A stretch of DNA of 9,566 bases from Bryobacterales bacterium (GCA_016789785.1 JAEUQE010000290.1:1-9566); one strand, 5' to 3'. Shown: positions 1 to 7,786, counted from the stretch's first letter. Translations and numbers: made by a program. The notes: a model not told the origin generated them from the sequence alone.

Positions 1-354
1 CAGTCGGGACGGGTGTATTCGCCGCGCATCAATCTGGATCTGAACAACGACGGAAACATCGCCAACGAGCGGGTGCCGTTTGCCGCCCGGAATAGTCTAC
101 GGCTGCCCTCGTTTGCGACGATGGATTTTCGCGTCTCGAAGGACATTCCCGTGGCCGGCGACGGGCGAGTGAAGATCAAGCTGATCGGCGAGGCGTTCAA
201 CATCACGAACCGGTCGAACATTACCGGACAGAACGCGGTGCAGTTCAACGCGAATCTCACGACGTTCCAGTTCCGGCCGAACTCGGCGTACCGGTTCACG
301 ACAAGCACGGGCGATCCTCGCATTCTGCAGTTGGCGGCGAAGATCGTGTTTTAA
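1..354 (+). CDS. Oar-like TonB-dependent outer-membrane receptor, C-terminal part (5' end outside window)
   Basis: The reading frame is open from the first base and ends at TAA 352-354, leaving 117 residues. These look like the last strands of an outer-membrane beta-barrel. There is an Asn/Asp-rich turn (DLNNDGNIANERVPF) of the kind found near the end of acidobacterial Oar-like receptors, then an 'EAFNITNRSN' motif, and the chain ends in the hydrophobic-aromatic signature 'LAAKIVF' used for barrel assembly. The complete receptor at 2877-6251 has the matching 'EAFNATNRVN' and 'LGAKVIF', so the two are paralogues. The substrate cannot be told from this fragment. The GTG at 13 is an internal valine codon, not a start. 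A hairpin terminator candidate follows at 425-458, so this gene probably ends a separate transcription unit. I am confident of the family; the full domain layout lies outside the window. Confidence 0.85.
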   Translation, partial: QSGRVYSPRINLDLNNDGNIANERVPFAARNSLRLPSFATMDFRVSKDIPVAGDGRVKIKLIGEAFNITNRSNITGQNAVQFNANLTTFQFRPNSAYRFTTSTGDPRILQLAAKIVF

Positions 355-424
355 CGCTTGCGGCACGCGTCGCACACCTTGCCGTGGAGCGGCGCGTCGC
401 GTCGGACCGATGAGTAACTTACGG

Positions 425-458
425 GGGCGGCCGTCCTTTCAGGGGGTGGCCGCCCTTT
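425..458 (+). terminator. Rho-independent-like terminator after the first receptor gene
   Basis: GGGCGGCC (425-432) pairs perfectly with GGCCGCCC (448-455). The pairing can continue weakly inward through GTCCT against GGGGT. The stem is followed by TTT and, a little later, another GTTT. The U-tract is short, so termination strength is uncertain. The hairpin lies 70 nt past the receptor stop and about 100 nt before the sigma factor start, which fits separation of two transcription units. Confidence 0.55.
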
Positions 459-556
459 GCGTTTGCCCGCCCAGAGAAGACCACGGAAGCCCCATCACAT
501 TTTCCTCGCTGTCATGTAGTAATATCGCCTCCGAGACAAGTCTGTAATAGAGACGG

Positions 557-1138
557 ATGGGGGACTTCCTGAGTAGCGACCTGGCATGGGACCAGCCTTT
601 CTCGCGCGTCAGCGGGGGAAGTAGCCGTCTGGTGGAGTCGATCCACCAGCTCTACCTGGATGTGCGAGCGCCTCTGCGCAACTATCTGCAGCACGCGGCC
701 GGGGCGGGCGCGCAGGAGGCGGAAGACATTATCCAGGAGGCGTTCGTTCAACTTCTAAGCGAGATTCTCCACGGCAAGACGATTCGCAATCCACGGCCAT
801 GGGCCTTTCGCGTGGCCTATCACATCGCGATTGACCGTCTGCATCGGGCGGGGCGTGAGGCATCAGCCTCAATCGATGAGGCGCACTCCACCGCCGCGCC
901 CGAGGCAAACGCCGAAGAGCAGTTGCTTCTGGATGAACGCGGGCAGCGCGTCCACAATGCACTCGCGCTGCTGACGCCACAGGAACGGCAGTGCCTGGAG
1001 TTGCGAGCGGAAGGGCTGCGCTACCGGGAGATCGGCGACGTGCTGGGGCTTCAAGTGTCGACGGTCTCGACGTTCGTCCTGCGCGCCGTGAAGAAGATCT
1101 CCCGGTCGCTGGAGAGGAGGCCTGAGGATCCCGCATGA
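557..1138 (+). CDS. ECF-type RNA polymerase sigma-70 family factor
   Basis: This 193-residue protein has the two-domain plan of an extracytoplasmic-function sigma factor. Region 2 runs over residues ~30-98. It includes the acidic helix motif 'EAEDIIQEAFVQLL' (54-67) and the 'PWAFRVAYHIAIDRLHR' segment (81-97) that contacts the -10 element and core polymerase. An acidic Ala/Glu-rich linker (~101-127) follows. Region 4 runs over ~134-186, with 'LTPQERQCLELRAEGLRYREI' leading into a helix-turn-helix (156-178) that reads the -35 element. There is no region 1.1 or 3. ATG 557 is the first possible start, because an in-frame TAA lies 12 nt upstream (545-547); the ribosome site is weak (AGAGA, 549-553). 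The stop overlaps the next start as ATGA (1135-1138), so it is probably translationally coupled to its anti-sigma factor. It likely directs transcription of this operon, but the target promoters are inferred, not seen. Confidence 0.92.
   Translation: MGDFLSSDLAWDQPFSRVSGGSSRLVESIHQLYLDVRAPLRNYLQHAAGAGAQEAEDIIQEAFVQLLSEILHGKTIRNPRPWAFRVAYHIAIDRLHRAGREASASIDEAHSTAAPEANAEEQLLLDERGQRVHNALALLTPQERQCLELRAEGLRYREIGDVLGLQVSTVSTFVLRAVKKISRSLERRPEDPA
1124..1128 (+). promoter_or_regulatory. Shine-Dalgarno for the anti-sigma gene, inside the sigma coding end
   Basis: GAGGA lies 6 nt before ATG 1135, within the last codons of the sigma gene, and a stronger AGGAGG sits slightly further up at 1115-1120. 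Together with the ATGA overlap, this supports 1135 as the start and suggests coupled synthesis of sigma and anti-sigma in matched amounts. Confidence 0.6.
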
Positions 1139-2853
1139 GATTCTTCCAGTGGCTGGCCGGGACACCACCCGCCACACACCCGGACGAGGAAACGCTGCTG
1201 CTGCACCTGGATGGAGAGCTTCCCGCCCAACGAGAGGCACAGGTGCGGGAACACCTGCATGCATGCTGGAAGTGCCGGACAGAGTCGGCCCGGCTGGAAT
1301 TCGCGGTGCAGACTTACATGCAGTCGCGGAGGGTGAATCCACAGGCTCCAGGTCCGGACGCGGCATCGAGCCGGATGCTGGATCGTTTGAAGGAGGAACA
1401 CGCAAAGCGACTGGACTCGGTGGCGGGCCAGCGTGCGACGCGGTTGATTCCTGTGTTCGGTGCGCTGGCGGCAGCCGTCGTGGCGCTGTTGATACTGCGG
1501 CCCGGTCCGCCGCCGAAAGCCGCGCCAGTGCCGGCTGCGTCGGACCTGTTGCGCCGTGCGGCATCGGCGGAAACCGCAGTGCGCCTGCCTGGCGCAGTTC
1601 GCGTGACGGCGGACTCGACGGTCTCCAATTCGCTCGATCAGTTGCGGGGAGCACTGCGCAAGAGTGGTCTGGATGCGGCGGATCCTCTGTCGGCGCGGGC
1701 AATTGATCACTGGCGTAAGTCGGCGCCCGCCGTTCGGGAGTCGGTTCGCGCAATTACGCTGGAAGATGGGACGAGAGGATGGGAAGTAAGTGCGGCGCCG
1801 GAGGATCATCAGGCTGAACATCCGGTCAGGGAGGCCCGCGTTCAACTGCGCGCCTCGGATTATCGTCCCGTCCGGGCAGTCTACGCCGTCCGGCATGCGG
1901 GCCACACGACTCGCTACTCCGTCACACCGGAGGTTCCTTCACGGTTGACCGTTGCGCCCCTCCAACCGGGCGGTGACGACGCCGCGCGAATTCTGGACCG
2001 GAGTGAGTTCGAGGTTCACTATCTGCTCCACCGGTCTGAGGCGTGCCGCCGCGACTTTGTGCTTGTGAGCCGCAAGGATGACCACATCTTAGTAACTGGC
2101 ATTGTCGACACGCCGGAGCGAAAGCGTGAACTGACAGCGATCCTCCGGGCGGCGAGGGACACCAGGACCGCCATTTCGACCGCCGCGGAAGCCGCGCTGG
2201 GGGCGAATCCACTGGACGATGAAAGCGATGGCGCGGTGCTGGAACTGGAGAGTGCACCGCCGCTTCTCCTGCCGTTGATCGAGCAGCATCTGCGGGCGGG
2301 ACATAGCCGCGCCGAAGCGCACAAGCTGGTGCTGAACCTGTCCAACCGGGCCGTGCGGCTTGCCGACGTACTTACTCAGGAGTCGGCATTGCTTGCACAA
2401 TTGATCCAAGCCTTCCCGGCTGATTTGACATCGAAACTTGGCGCCGGACAGCGGCTGTTACTGGAGCAGATGCTGCGAGATCACGCACTGACTCTCGGGT
2501 CCGCGGCCGGCGAGTTGCAAGCGCTCTCACGGGGAATTCCCGTGGAGAGGGACGTACAGTATCCGGGGGCAGTGCTTCCGCCCGGCGGTCCATTGAAACT
2601 CCGGGCCGAGTTTCTGAAGATACAGGCAAGCGCTGCGAACCGGCTCGGGGGAGCGCTGTTTGCCGGCCTGAATCTGAACGCGGGCGATGCCGCTGAAGTC
2701 CGCGCGGAATTCGACGCGCGCCTGGCATCCATCCAGACCGCTCTCTCCGGAATCGACCGCCACATCGCGGATGCGTTGCGGCAACGATCCTATGCCTCGG
2801 CGCCAGAGCGCCTGGTTGGCCCAAGTACAGAGTCCAGTAGAAAAGTCCAGTAG
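1135..2853 (+). CDS. Transmembrane zinc-finger anti-sigma factor with a large extracytoplasmic region
   Basis: The 572-residue product starts with a ZAS (zinc anti-sigma) module: His40, Cys44 and Cys47 form the H-x3-C-x2-C zinc motif, preceded by 'HPDEETLLLHLDGELPAQ' (15-32), typical of these domains. This part binds and silences the ECF sigma factor encoded just upstream. A single hydrophobic segment at ~104-121 (LIPVFGALAAAVVALLIL) should cross the inner membrane, leaving residues ~122-572 outside the cytoplasm. That exterior is far longer than in most ZAS proteins and I cannot name it as a whole. Residues ~286-345 include 'HILVTGIVDTPERKREL' (317-333), which has the look of a BON-type alpha/beta fold. 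The final ~90 residues are Ala/Leu/Arg-rich and probably helical. The ATG overlaps the sigma stop (ATGA). The stop codon lies inside a 13-bp tandem repeat. The family call is strong; the sensed signal is unknown. Confidence 0.85.
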   Translation: MRFFQWLAGTPPATHPDEETLLLHLDGELPAQREAQVREHLHACWKCRTESARLEFAVQTYMQSRRVNPQAPGPDAASSRMLDRLKEEHAKRLDSVAGQRATRLIPVFGALAAAVVALLILRPGPPPKAAPVPAASDLLRRAASAETAVRLPGAVRVTADSTVSNSLDQLRGALRKSGLDAADPLSARAIDHWRKSAPAVRESVRAITLEDGTRGWEVSAAPEDHQAEHPVREARVQLRASDYRPVRAVYAVRHAGHTTRYSVTPEVPSRLTVAPLQPGGDDAARILDRSEFEVHYLLHRSEACRRDFVLVSRKDDHILVTGIVDTPERKRELTAILRAARDTRTAISTAAEAALGANPLDDESDGAVLELESAPPLLLPLIEQHLRAGHSRAEAHKLVLNLSNRAVRLADVLTQESALLAQLIQAFPADLTSKLGAGQRLLLEQMLRDHALTLGSAAGELQALSRGIPVERDVQYPGAVLPPGGPLKLRAEFLKIQASAANRLGGALFAGLNLNAGDAAEVRAEFDARLASIQTALSGIDRHIADALRQRSYASAPERLVGPSTESSRKVQ

Positions 2854-2862
2854 AGAAGTCCA
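2831..2862 (+). repeat. 13-bp tandem repeat, about 2.5 copies, across the anti-sigma stop codon
   Basis: AGTCCAGTAGAAA (2831-2843) is followed directly by AGTCCAGTAGAGA (2844-2856), then by a partial AGTCCA (2857-2862) that runs into the receptor's Shine-Dalgarno. The first two units differ at one base. The unit length is not a multiple of three, so each copy carries its TAG in a different frame. Only the TAG in the second copy (2851-2853) ends the anti-sigma gene. Confidence 0.85.
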
Positions 2863-2867
2863 AGGAG
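2862..2867 (+). promoter_or_regulatory. Shine-Dalgarno of the TonB-dependent receptor gene
   Basis: AAGGAG lies 9 nt before ATG 2877. It overlaps the last base of the 13-bp tandem repeat and looks as if it arose from a degenerate third repeat unit (AGTCCAAGGAGA at 2857-2868). It fixes the receptor start. Confidence 0.75.
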
Positions 2868-2876
2868 ACTGAACGA

Positions 2877-5800
2877 ATGAATCGAAGTCTGTCCATTGCG
2901 CTGTTACTCATTGCCTCCGCACTCTGTCACGGACAGAACGCACAGGTCACCGGAATCGTCAAGGATTCCACCGACGCTGGGATTCCGAACGCCCGCGTCG
3001 TTGTGACGAACACCGACACGGAGATCAGCCGGCGGACGGCGTCGAACGACCAGGGCATCTATGTCGTGCCGCTGCTGCAGCCTGGGCGTTACCGGATCTC
3101 GGTCCAATCGGACGGGTTCAAGCCGATCGACCGGCAGGGTATCACGCTCGCGGTGGACCAGGTGGCACGCATCGACTTCGTGATGCAGATCGGACAAATG
3201 ACGGAGTCAGTAAATGTGACCGCGGAGACGCCGCGAGTGGATCAGGAGACATCATCGCTCGGCCAGGTAATCGAGAATAAACGGATTGTGGAGATGCCGC
3301 TGAATGGGCGGAATGTGATGTCGCTGATCCAACTGACGGCAGGTGTTACTCCCCAGGCGGGGATTAACGCGGGCTTCGCCGATCCCGCGGGGTTTGTCAC
3401 GTCGAATGTGGCGATTGGCGGGGGGCGCGGGTCCATGAACCAACTGCTATTCGACGGAGCGAACAACGCGGCGCCGGAGCGGCAGGAGATCGCAGTGTCG
3501 CCAAGCGTGGATGCCGTGGCGGAATTCAAGGTTTATACGAACGGCGCACCGGCGGAGTTCGGAAGGACAACGGGTGGCGCCATCAGCATGGTAACCAAGA
3601 GTGGAACCAATCAACTGCATGGCACACTCTATGAGTTCTTCCGTAACGACAAACTCGACTCGAGGAATACGTTCGCGGCCACGCGCGCGCCGTTTCGTTA
3701 CAACCAGTACGGGGGATCGGCTGGCGCTCCCGTGGTGCTGCCTAAGATCTACAACGGCAAGAACCGGACGTTCTGGTTTTTCAACTATGAGGGTTACCGG
3801 TACATCACGTACGCCAACAATGTCCTCTCGGTGCCCACGGAGCTTCAGCGCGCGGGTAACTTCTCCGAGACGCGCCTTGCCAACGGTACGGTGCTCGGTG
3901 TCTACGATCCGGAAAGCACGGCGGTCAATCCGAATGGAGCCGGTTTCGTGCGGACTCCATTCCCCGGCAACACCATTCCAACCAGCCGTTTCAACCGGAT
4001 TCCGGTGCAGATCCTGCGTGATGTACCGCTGCCCAATCGAGCCCCCACCAACGCGATCACAAACGTGAACAACTACGGCGAGCAAACGCGGCGGCTGCAA
4101 AACAATGACCAGTACATCGGCCGCTTCGATCACAACGTCGACAACAACAACCGGCTGACTTACCGCCTGGCTTACAACTACAACGTCATCCGGCCGGACT
4201 CGCAGTTCGGCAACTATCTTACACAGGGCGAACAGAATGATGTGTTCGACCGGAATTACTCGCAGCAGGTGGCGAGTTGGACATACACGATCAGCCCGAG
4301 CACATTCAGCGAACTCCGCGCCGGGTATGTGAGGACCCTCATTGTGCGTGATCCGCCGACGTCGGGCGCCGATCTGGACAGGCTTGGATATCCGGCGATT
4401 ATCCCGCGGGTGCAATTTCCCTCCCACAACATCGCGGATTTCACAGAATTAGGTGGCGGCCAGACAGTGGATGGCGGACTGCACACCATTTCGCTGCATG
4501 AGTCGATTACGAAGGTAATGGGCAAGCACACGCTGAAATTCGGTGGTGAGGTGTGGACCATCCGGCGCAACCGGTTTCAGTTCGGTGGTCTGAGCGGCGC
4601 GTTCAACTTCAATCGCGACTTGACCAATAACCCTCAAGCGCCGCAGACCACCGGCTATGGTGTGGCGACGTTTCTCCTTGGCGCTGTCAATGCGGGCAGC
4701 CTTACGATTGGCAGTAAGCGTCACGAGCGCGGCAAGTATTTCGCCGGCTTCTTGCAGGACGATTGGCGCATCAGCCGCAGGCTCACCTTGAATGTCGGAC
4801 TCCGCTACGACGTGGAGACGAACGCGATCGACCACTTCAACGAGCGGTCCAACTTCAACTTCTTCCGCGTGAATCCGATTACGAACTTACCCGGTGTGGT
4901 GGAATTCGCGGGCAAGGACTACGGACGTCATCCGGTGCCAGTGGATCGGAACAATCTCGGCCCGCGCTTCGGCTTCGCCTACACGTTTGACGAATCGGCG
5001 CACACCGTCCTGCGCGGATTCTACGGTATTTTCTATCAAGGTATCTTCGAGAGTTTCGAAACGAACTTAGGTTGGAGCGCGAACACGCCATTCGCGAATC
5101 CGAGTATCGGCCCACGCCCGAACTTCTACCTCACACAGGGACCACCCGCACTGGTTCTGCCGCCGGGCAACAGCCAGGGAGCCGCAAGCTTTCTCGGACT
5201 GGGCGCCGAGGGCCGGATGGCGGATGATCGCGTTGGCTACACACAGCAGTGGAACCTCAGCCTCCAGCGCGCGCTTCCAGGCAACTGGGTACTCGAGAGC
5301 ATTTACTCAGCGGCGAAGGGAACGCGGCTCGGGATCGGAGCGCAGGGAATCGCCGAAAACGCACTTGACCCGAGGTATCTCAGCCTCGGCTTCGACCTTC
5401 AAACGCAGGTGCCCAATGCCCTGTTCGAAAAGGGGATCTTCGGACGCACAGTCGCCCGTCAGCAGACGCTACTCCCGTTTCCCGCGTATCAGGGCATCAC
5501 GCGCCGCAATCCGACTTTCGGAAGTTCCATCTATCACTCGTTGCAGGTAAACGCCCGAAAGAGCATGAGCCGCGGGCATACCGTACAACTGGCTTATACG
5601 TTCGGCAAATTGATTGACGACACCGTGGCGAGCCTCAGCGCCGGATTTGCGGGTTACAACACAGGGGTTGCGGACTATCAGACACCTTACAACCGGCGCA
5701 TGGAGCGGTCGATTTCTCCCGCCGATGTCTCCCAGCGTCTTGTGGTCAGCTATTTGTGGGAACTGCCGTTCGGAAAAGGGCGGAGGTTCGGGCTTCGCGG

Positions 5801-6251
5801 CCCGGCCGACATCGTTCTCGGGGGATGGCAACTGAGCGGGATTCTGACCTCGCAGACAGGGCAGCCACTGGCCGTGCGGGGCGCCAACAATAATGCCGCC
5901 AATCGTCCGAACAGCACGGGAACGAGCGCCAAGCTGGACAATCCGTCGATCGGCCGCTGGTTGGACACGTCGCAATTTGTAACTCCACCGTTGTTTACAT
6001 TCGGCAATCTCAGCCGCGTGTTACCGGATGTGCGTGCGCCAGGTCTGGTGCAGCTCGATTTCGGTCTACAGAAGTACGTTGCGTTTGGTGAAAAGGTGCG
6101 ATTGCAGTTGCGCGCGGAGGCTTTCAATGCGACAAACCGTGTGAATCTCGGGCCTCCGAATGTCACCTTCACGGCCGCGGCGTTTGGTACGATCAACGCG
6201 ACGGCTACGCCAGCGCGCGTGATGCAGCTTGGCGCCAAAGTGATTTTCTGA
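2877..6251 (+). CDS. Oar-like TonB-dependent receptor with N-terminal carboxypeptidase-regulatory-like domain
   Basis: The 1124-residue outer-membrane protein is complete. A Sec signal peptide covers ~1-20 (MNRSLSIALLLIASALCHGQ). A CarboxypepD_reg-like beta-sandwich follows (~22-108), with 'VTGIVKDSTDAGIPNARV' and 'LQPGRYRISVQSDGF'. The plug occupies ~112-240, beginning with 'SVNVTAETPRVDQETSSLG' and the acidobacterial motif 'MPLNGRN' (140-146). The remainder, from about 245, is a 22-strand-type barrel with many Asn/Tyr/Arg-rich loops. It ends in 'LGAKVIF', the C-terminal aromatic signature for barrel insertion. Such receptors import large ligands using TonB/ExbBD energy; in Acidobacteriota they are numerous and mostly uncharacterised. 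There is no STN domain before the plug, so classical FecA-style signalling to the anti-sigma factor is not expected. It starts 23 nt after the anti-sigma stop with a good ribosome site, so co-transcription with sigma and anti-sigma is likely. A sulfatase follows 74 nt downstream, hinting at a sulfated ligand (inference). Confidence 0.93.
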   Translation: MNRSLSIALLLIASALCHGQNAQVTGIVKDSTDAGIPNARVVVTNTDTEISRRTASNDQGIYVVPLLQPGRYRISVQSDGFKPIDRQGITLAVDQVARIDFVMQIGQMTESVNVTAETPRVDQETSSLGQVIENKRIVEMPLNGRNVMSLIQLTAGVTPQAGINAGFADPAGFVTSNVAIGGGRGSMNQLLFDGANNAAPERQEIAVSPSVDAVAEFKVYTNGAPAEFGRTTGGAISMVTKSGTNQLHGTLYEFFRNDKLDSRNTFAATRAPFRYNQYGGSAGAPVVLPKIYNGKNRTFWFFNYEGYRYITYANNVLSVPTELQRAGNFSETRLANGTVLGVYDPESTAVNPNGAGFVRTPFPGNTIPTSRFNRIPVQILRDVPLPNRAPTNAITNVNNYGEQTRRLQNNDQYIGRFDHNVDNNNRLTYRLAYNYNVIRPDSQFGNYLTQGEQNDVFDRNYSQQVASWTYTISPSTFSELRAGYVRTLIVRDPPTSGADLDRLGYPAIIPRVQFPSHNIADFTELGGGQTVDGGLHTISLHESITKVMGKHTLKFGGEVWTIRRNRFQFGGLSGAFNFNRDLTNNPQAPQTTGYGVATFLLGAVNAGSLTIGSKRHERGKYFAGFLQDDWRISRRLTLNVGLRYDVETNAIDHFNERSNFNFFRVNPITNLPGVVEFAGKDYGRHPVPVDRNNLGPRFGFAYTFDESAHTVLRGFYGIFYQGIFESFETNLGWSANTPFANPSIGPRPNFYLTQGPPALVLPPGNSQGAASFLGLGAEGRMADDRVGYTQQWNLSLQRALPGNWVLESIYSAAKGTRLGIGAQGIAENALDPRYLSLGFDLQTQVPNALFEKGIFGRTVARQQTLLPFPAYQGITRRNPTFGSSIYHSLQVNARKSMSRGHTVQLAYTFGKLIDDTVASLSAGFAGYNTGVADYQTPYNRRMERSISPADVSQRLVVSYLWELPFGKGRRFGLRGPADIVLGGWQLSGILTSQTGQPLAVRGANNNAANRPNSTGTSAKLDNPSIGRWLDTSQFVTPPLFTFGNLSRVLPDVRAPGLVQLDFGLQKYVAFGEKVRLQLRAEAFNATNRVNLGPPNVTFTAAAFGTINATATPARVMQLGAKVIF

Positions 6252-6313
6252 CGGGCCGTTCTACCGCGGTACGTAGCGTGGCGAACACTGCGTGCGGCCC
6301 GGCGAGTGAAGGT

Positions 6314-6318
6314 GAGGA
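6314..6318 (+). promoter_or_regulatory. Shine-Dalgarno deciding the sulfatase start
   Basis: GAGGA, continuing as GAGGAAAG (6314-6321), lies 7 nt before ATG 6326. The upstream in-frame GTG at 6278 has no comparable site and would put 16 extra residues ahead of the twin-arginine signal. ATG 6326 is therefore the better start. Confidence 0.7.
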
Positions 6319-6325
6319 AAGACTG

Positions 6326-7786
6326 ATGACACGACGGGACTTACTCGGTTCCTTAGCCTGTTTGACGCAGTCCGCCGGGGCGCAAGCGGCGCGCAGACCC
6401 AACGTGCTGCTCATCATGACGGACCAGCACCGGATGGACGCGCTCGGGGCATATGGAAACCAGGTGATCCGGACGCCGAACCTGGATGCCCTGGCGCGCG
6501 GCGGCACGCGGTTCACGAACTGCTGGACGCAGCATCCGGTCTGTATGCCTTCGCGGGCGTCGATATTCACGGGGCGGTATCCTTCCGCCCATGGAGTGCG
6601 CACCAACGGTATCCGGTTGCCACGGCACGAGGTGACGCTCGCGCAGGCGATGCTGGAGAGCGGATACGACACGTTTGGCGCGGGGAAGTTCCACTTCATT
6701 CCCCACTACCCGTACCGCAGCCCGCTGCCAACGATGGAGAGTCATCCAGGGCCATATTACGGATTTCGCGAATTCCACTTAGGGGAGGACGGGCGTAGCG
6801 GCGAGCACTGGATGTGGATTCAGAAGACACGTCCGGAATTTCACGGTAAGCCCGACCACGAGATCCCGCCCGAATTGCACAACAGCCAGTGGGTGGCGAG
6901 CCATACGGCCAATTTCATCCGGAGGTCGGCGGTGGCGGCAAAACCGTTTTTTGCTTTCGCCTCGTTCGTTGACCCTCACCACTCCTATAATCCGCCACCG
7001 CCCTACCGGGACATGTATCAGCCGCGCGACATGCCGCCCGTGCGGGCGCGAGCGGAGGAACGCGAAGCAAAGCCCCCGCACTACCGGGATCTGTATGACA
7101 TGTACGCCAAATGGGGGGACCCGGCGCGTCACCGCGCTCAGTATTATGGAGAAGTTACTTTCATCGACGACTCGGTAGGGCGCATTCTGCGTGCGCTGGA
7201 CGAGTCGGGCGTCCGGGACAACACGCTGATCGTATTTACTTCCGATCATGGTGACTTATTGGGAGATCATCATCTCTACACCAAGGGGCCATTTCATTAC
7301 AGGCACTGCGCCGCCGTGCCGCTGATCGTGAATTGGCCCGGGCGTGTCAGACCGGGGAAGACCGTTGAGGGAATGGTGCAGCAGATCGACTTGCTGCCGA
7401 CAATTGCCGACCTGGCGGGCGTTCGCGTGCCGGACGGCGTGCAAGGCCGGAGCCAGAGGGCAGTTCTCACCAGCGATTCGGCCGATACGGGCTACACATC
7501 GGCGCTGATCGAGTACGGCACTTCGGGAGTCAGCGATCCGGCGGCGGGGGATCGCGACCGGGCACCCGTGGATCTGTGCACGCTGGTGACGAGGCAATGG
7601 CGCCTCAGTTACTATCCTGCGATGAAGACCGGTGAGCTATATGATCTTTCCAGCGACCCGGACGAGTTCCGGAATCTGTGGGCGATGACACGGCACGACA
7701 GGATCCAGCGCGAGTTGAAAGACGAGTTACTGGACCGGGTGTTAATGTCACACGATCCGTTGCCGCGCCGGGAGAAACCGTACTGA
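6326..7786 (+). CDS. Exported sulfatase (formylglycine-dependent, Cys-type, S1 family)
   Basis: From ATG 6326 the product is 486 residues. It opens with a Tat-type signal (TRRDLLGSLA, then a hydrophobic stretch ending near AQA, residue 21). The sulfatase fold starts at 'RPNVLLIMTDQHRMDALG' (24-41), where Asp33 and Gln34 are expected metal ligands. The activation motif C-x-P-S-R is Cys73-Met-Pro-Ser-Arg77, followed by 'ASIFTGRYP'; Cys73 should be oxidised to formylglycine. Further active-site motifs are 'GKFH' (Lys121, His123), 'DPHHSYNPPPPY', and 'SDHGDLLGDH' with metal ligands Asp307 and His308, followed by Lys320. All key residues are present, so it should hydrolyse a sulfate ester. The substrate cannot be read from sequence; carbohydrate sulfates are plausible given the receptor next door, and choline-sulfatase-like enzymes share some motifs. 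It needs a formylglycine-generating enzyme, not encoded here. It probably ends the sigma/anti-sigma/receptor operon. Confidence 0.92.
   Translation: MTRRDLLGSLACLTQSAGAQAARRPNVLLIMTDQHRMDALGAYGNQVIRTPNLDALARGGTRFTNCWTQHPVCMPSRASIFTGRYPSAHGVRTNGIRLPRHEVTLAQAMLESGYDTFGAGKFHFIPHYPYRSPLPTMESHPGPYYGFREFHLGEDGRSGEHWMWIQKTRPEFHGKPDHEIPPELHNSQWVASHTANFIRRSAVAAKPFFAFASFVDPHHSYNPPPPYRDMYQPRDMPPVRARAEEREAKPPHYRDLYDMYAKWGDPARHRAQYYGEVTFIDDSVGRILRALDESGVRDNTLIVFTSDHGDLLGDHHLYTKGPFHYRHCAAVPLIVNWPGRVRPGKTVEGMVQQIDLLPTIADLAGVRVPDGVQGRSQRAVLTSDSADTGYTSALIEYGTSGVSDPAAGDRDRAPVDLCTLVTRQWRLSYYPAMKTGELYDLSSDPDEFRNLWAMTRHDRIQRELKDELLDRVLMSHDPLPRREKPY

Noticed and set aside
485..525. Possible sigma promoter: GGAAGC (485-490) with GTC (511-513) as ECF-type boxes, or TAATAT (520-525) as a -10 box
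   Set aside because: The ECF-like boxes are spaced too far apart and match poorly. The TAATAT box lacks a convincing -35 partner. A promoter is expected here but the sequence does not single one out.
869..1905. Minus-strand open frames of 284 and 294 codons opposite the sigma and anti-sigma genes
   Set aside because: The products are Pro/Arg/Ser-rich with no recognisable motif and overlap each other in different frames, while the opposite strand encodes recognisable ECF and ZAS domains.
2877..2936. Cys17 of the receptor signal peptide as a lipoprotein attachment site
   Set aside because: The residue before the Cys is Leu, which does not fit a lipobox. A normal Sec cleavage near residues 19-20 is more likely for a TonB-dependent receptor.
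3447..4427. Minus-strand open frame of 326 codons within the receptor gene
   Set aside because: The Val/Arg-rich product has no motif, and the plus-strand frame is a complete, recognisable receptor.
6262..6271. Perfect palindrome TACCGCGGTA between receptor and sulfatase
   Set aside because: It is a single 10-bp palindrome with no loop, no U-tract and no second copy, which is not enough to call an operator or terminator.
6278..6325. GTG at 6278 as the sulfatase start
   Set aside because: It has no good Shine-Dalgarno, and the added 16 residues would precede the twin-arginine signal. ATG 6326 has GAGGA at a 7-nt spacing.
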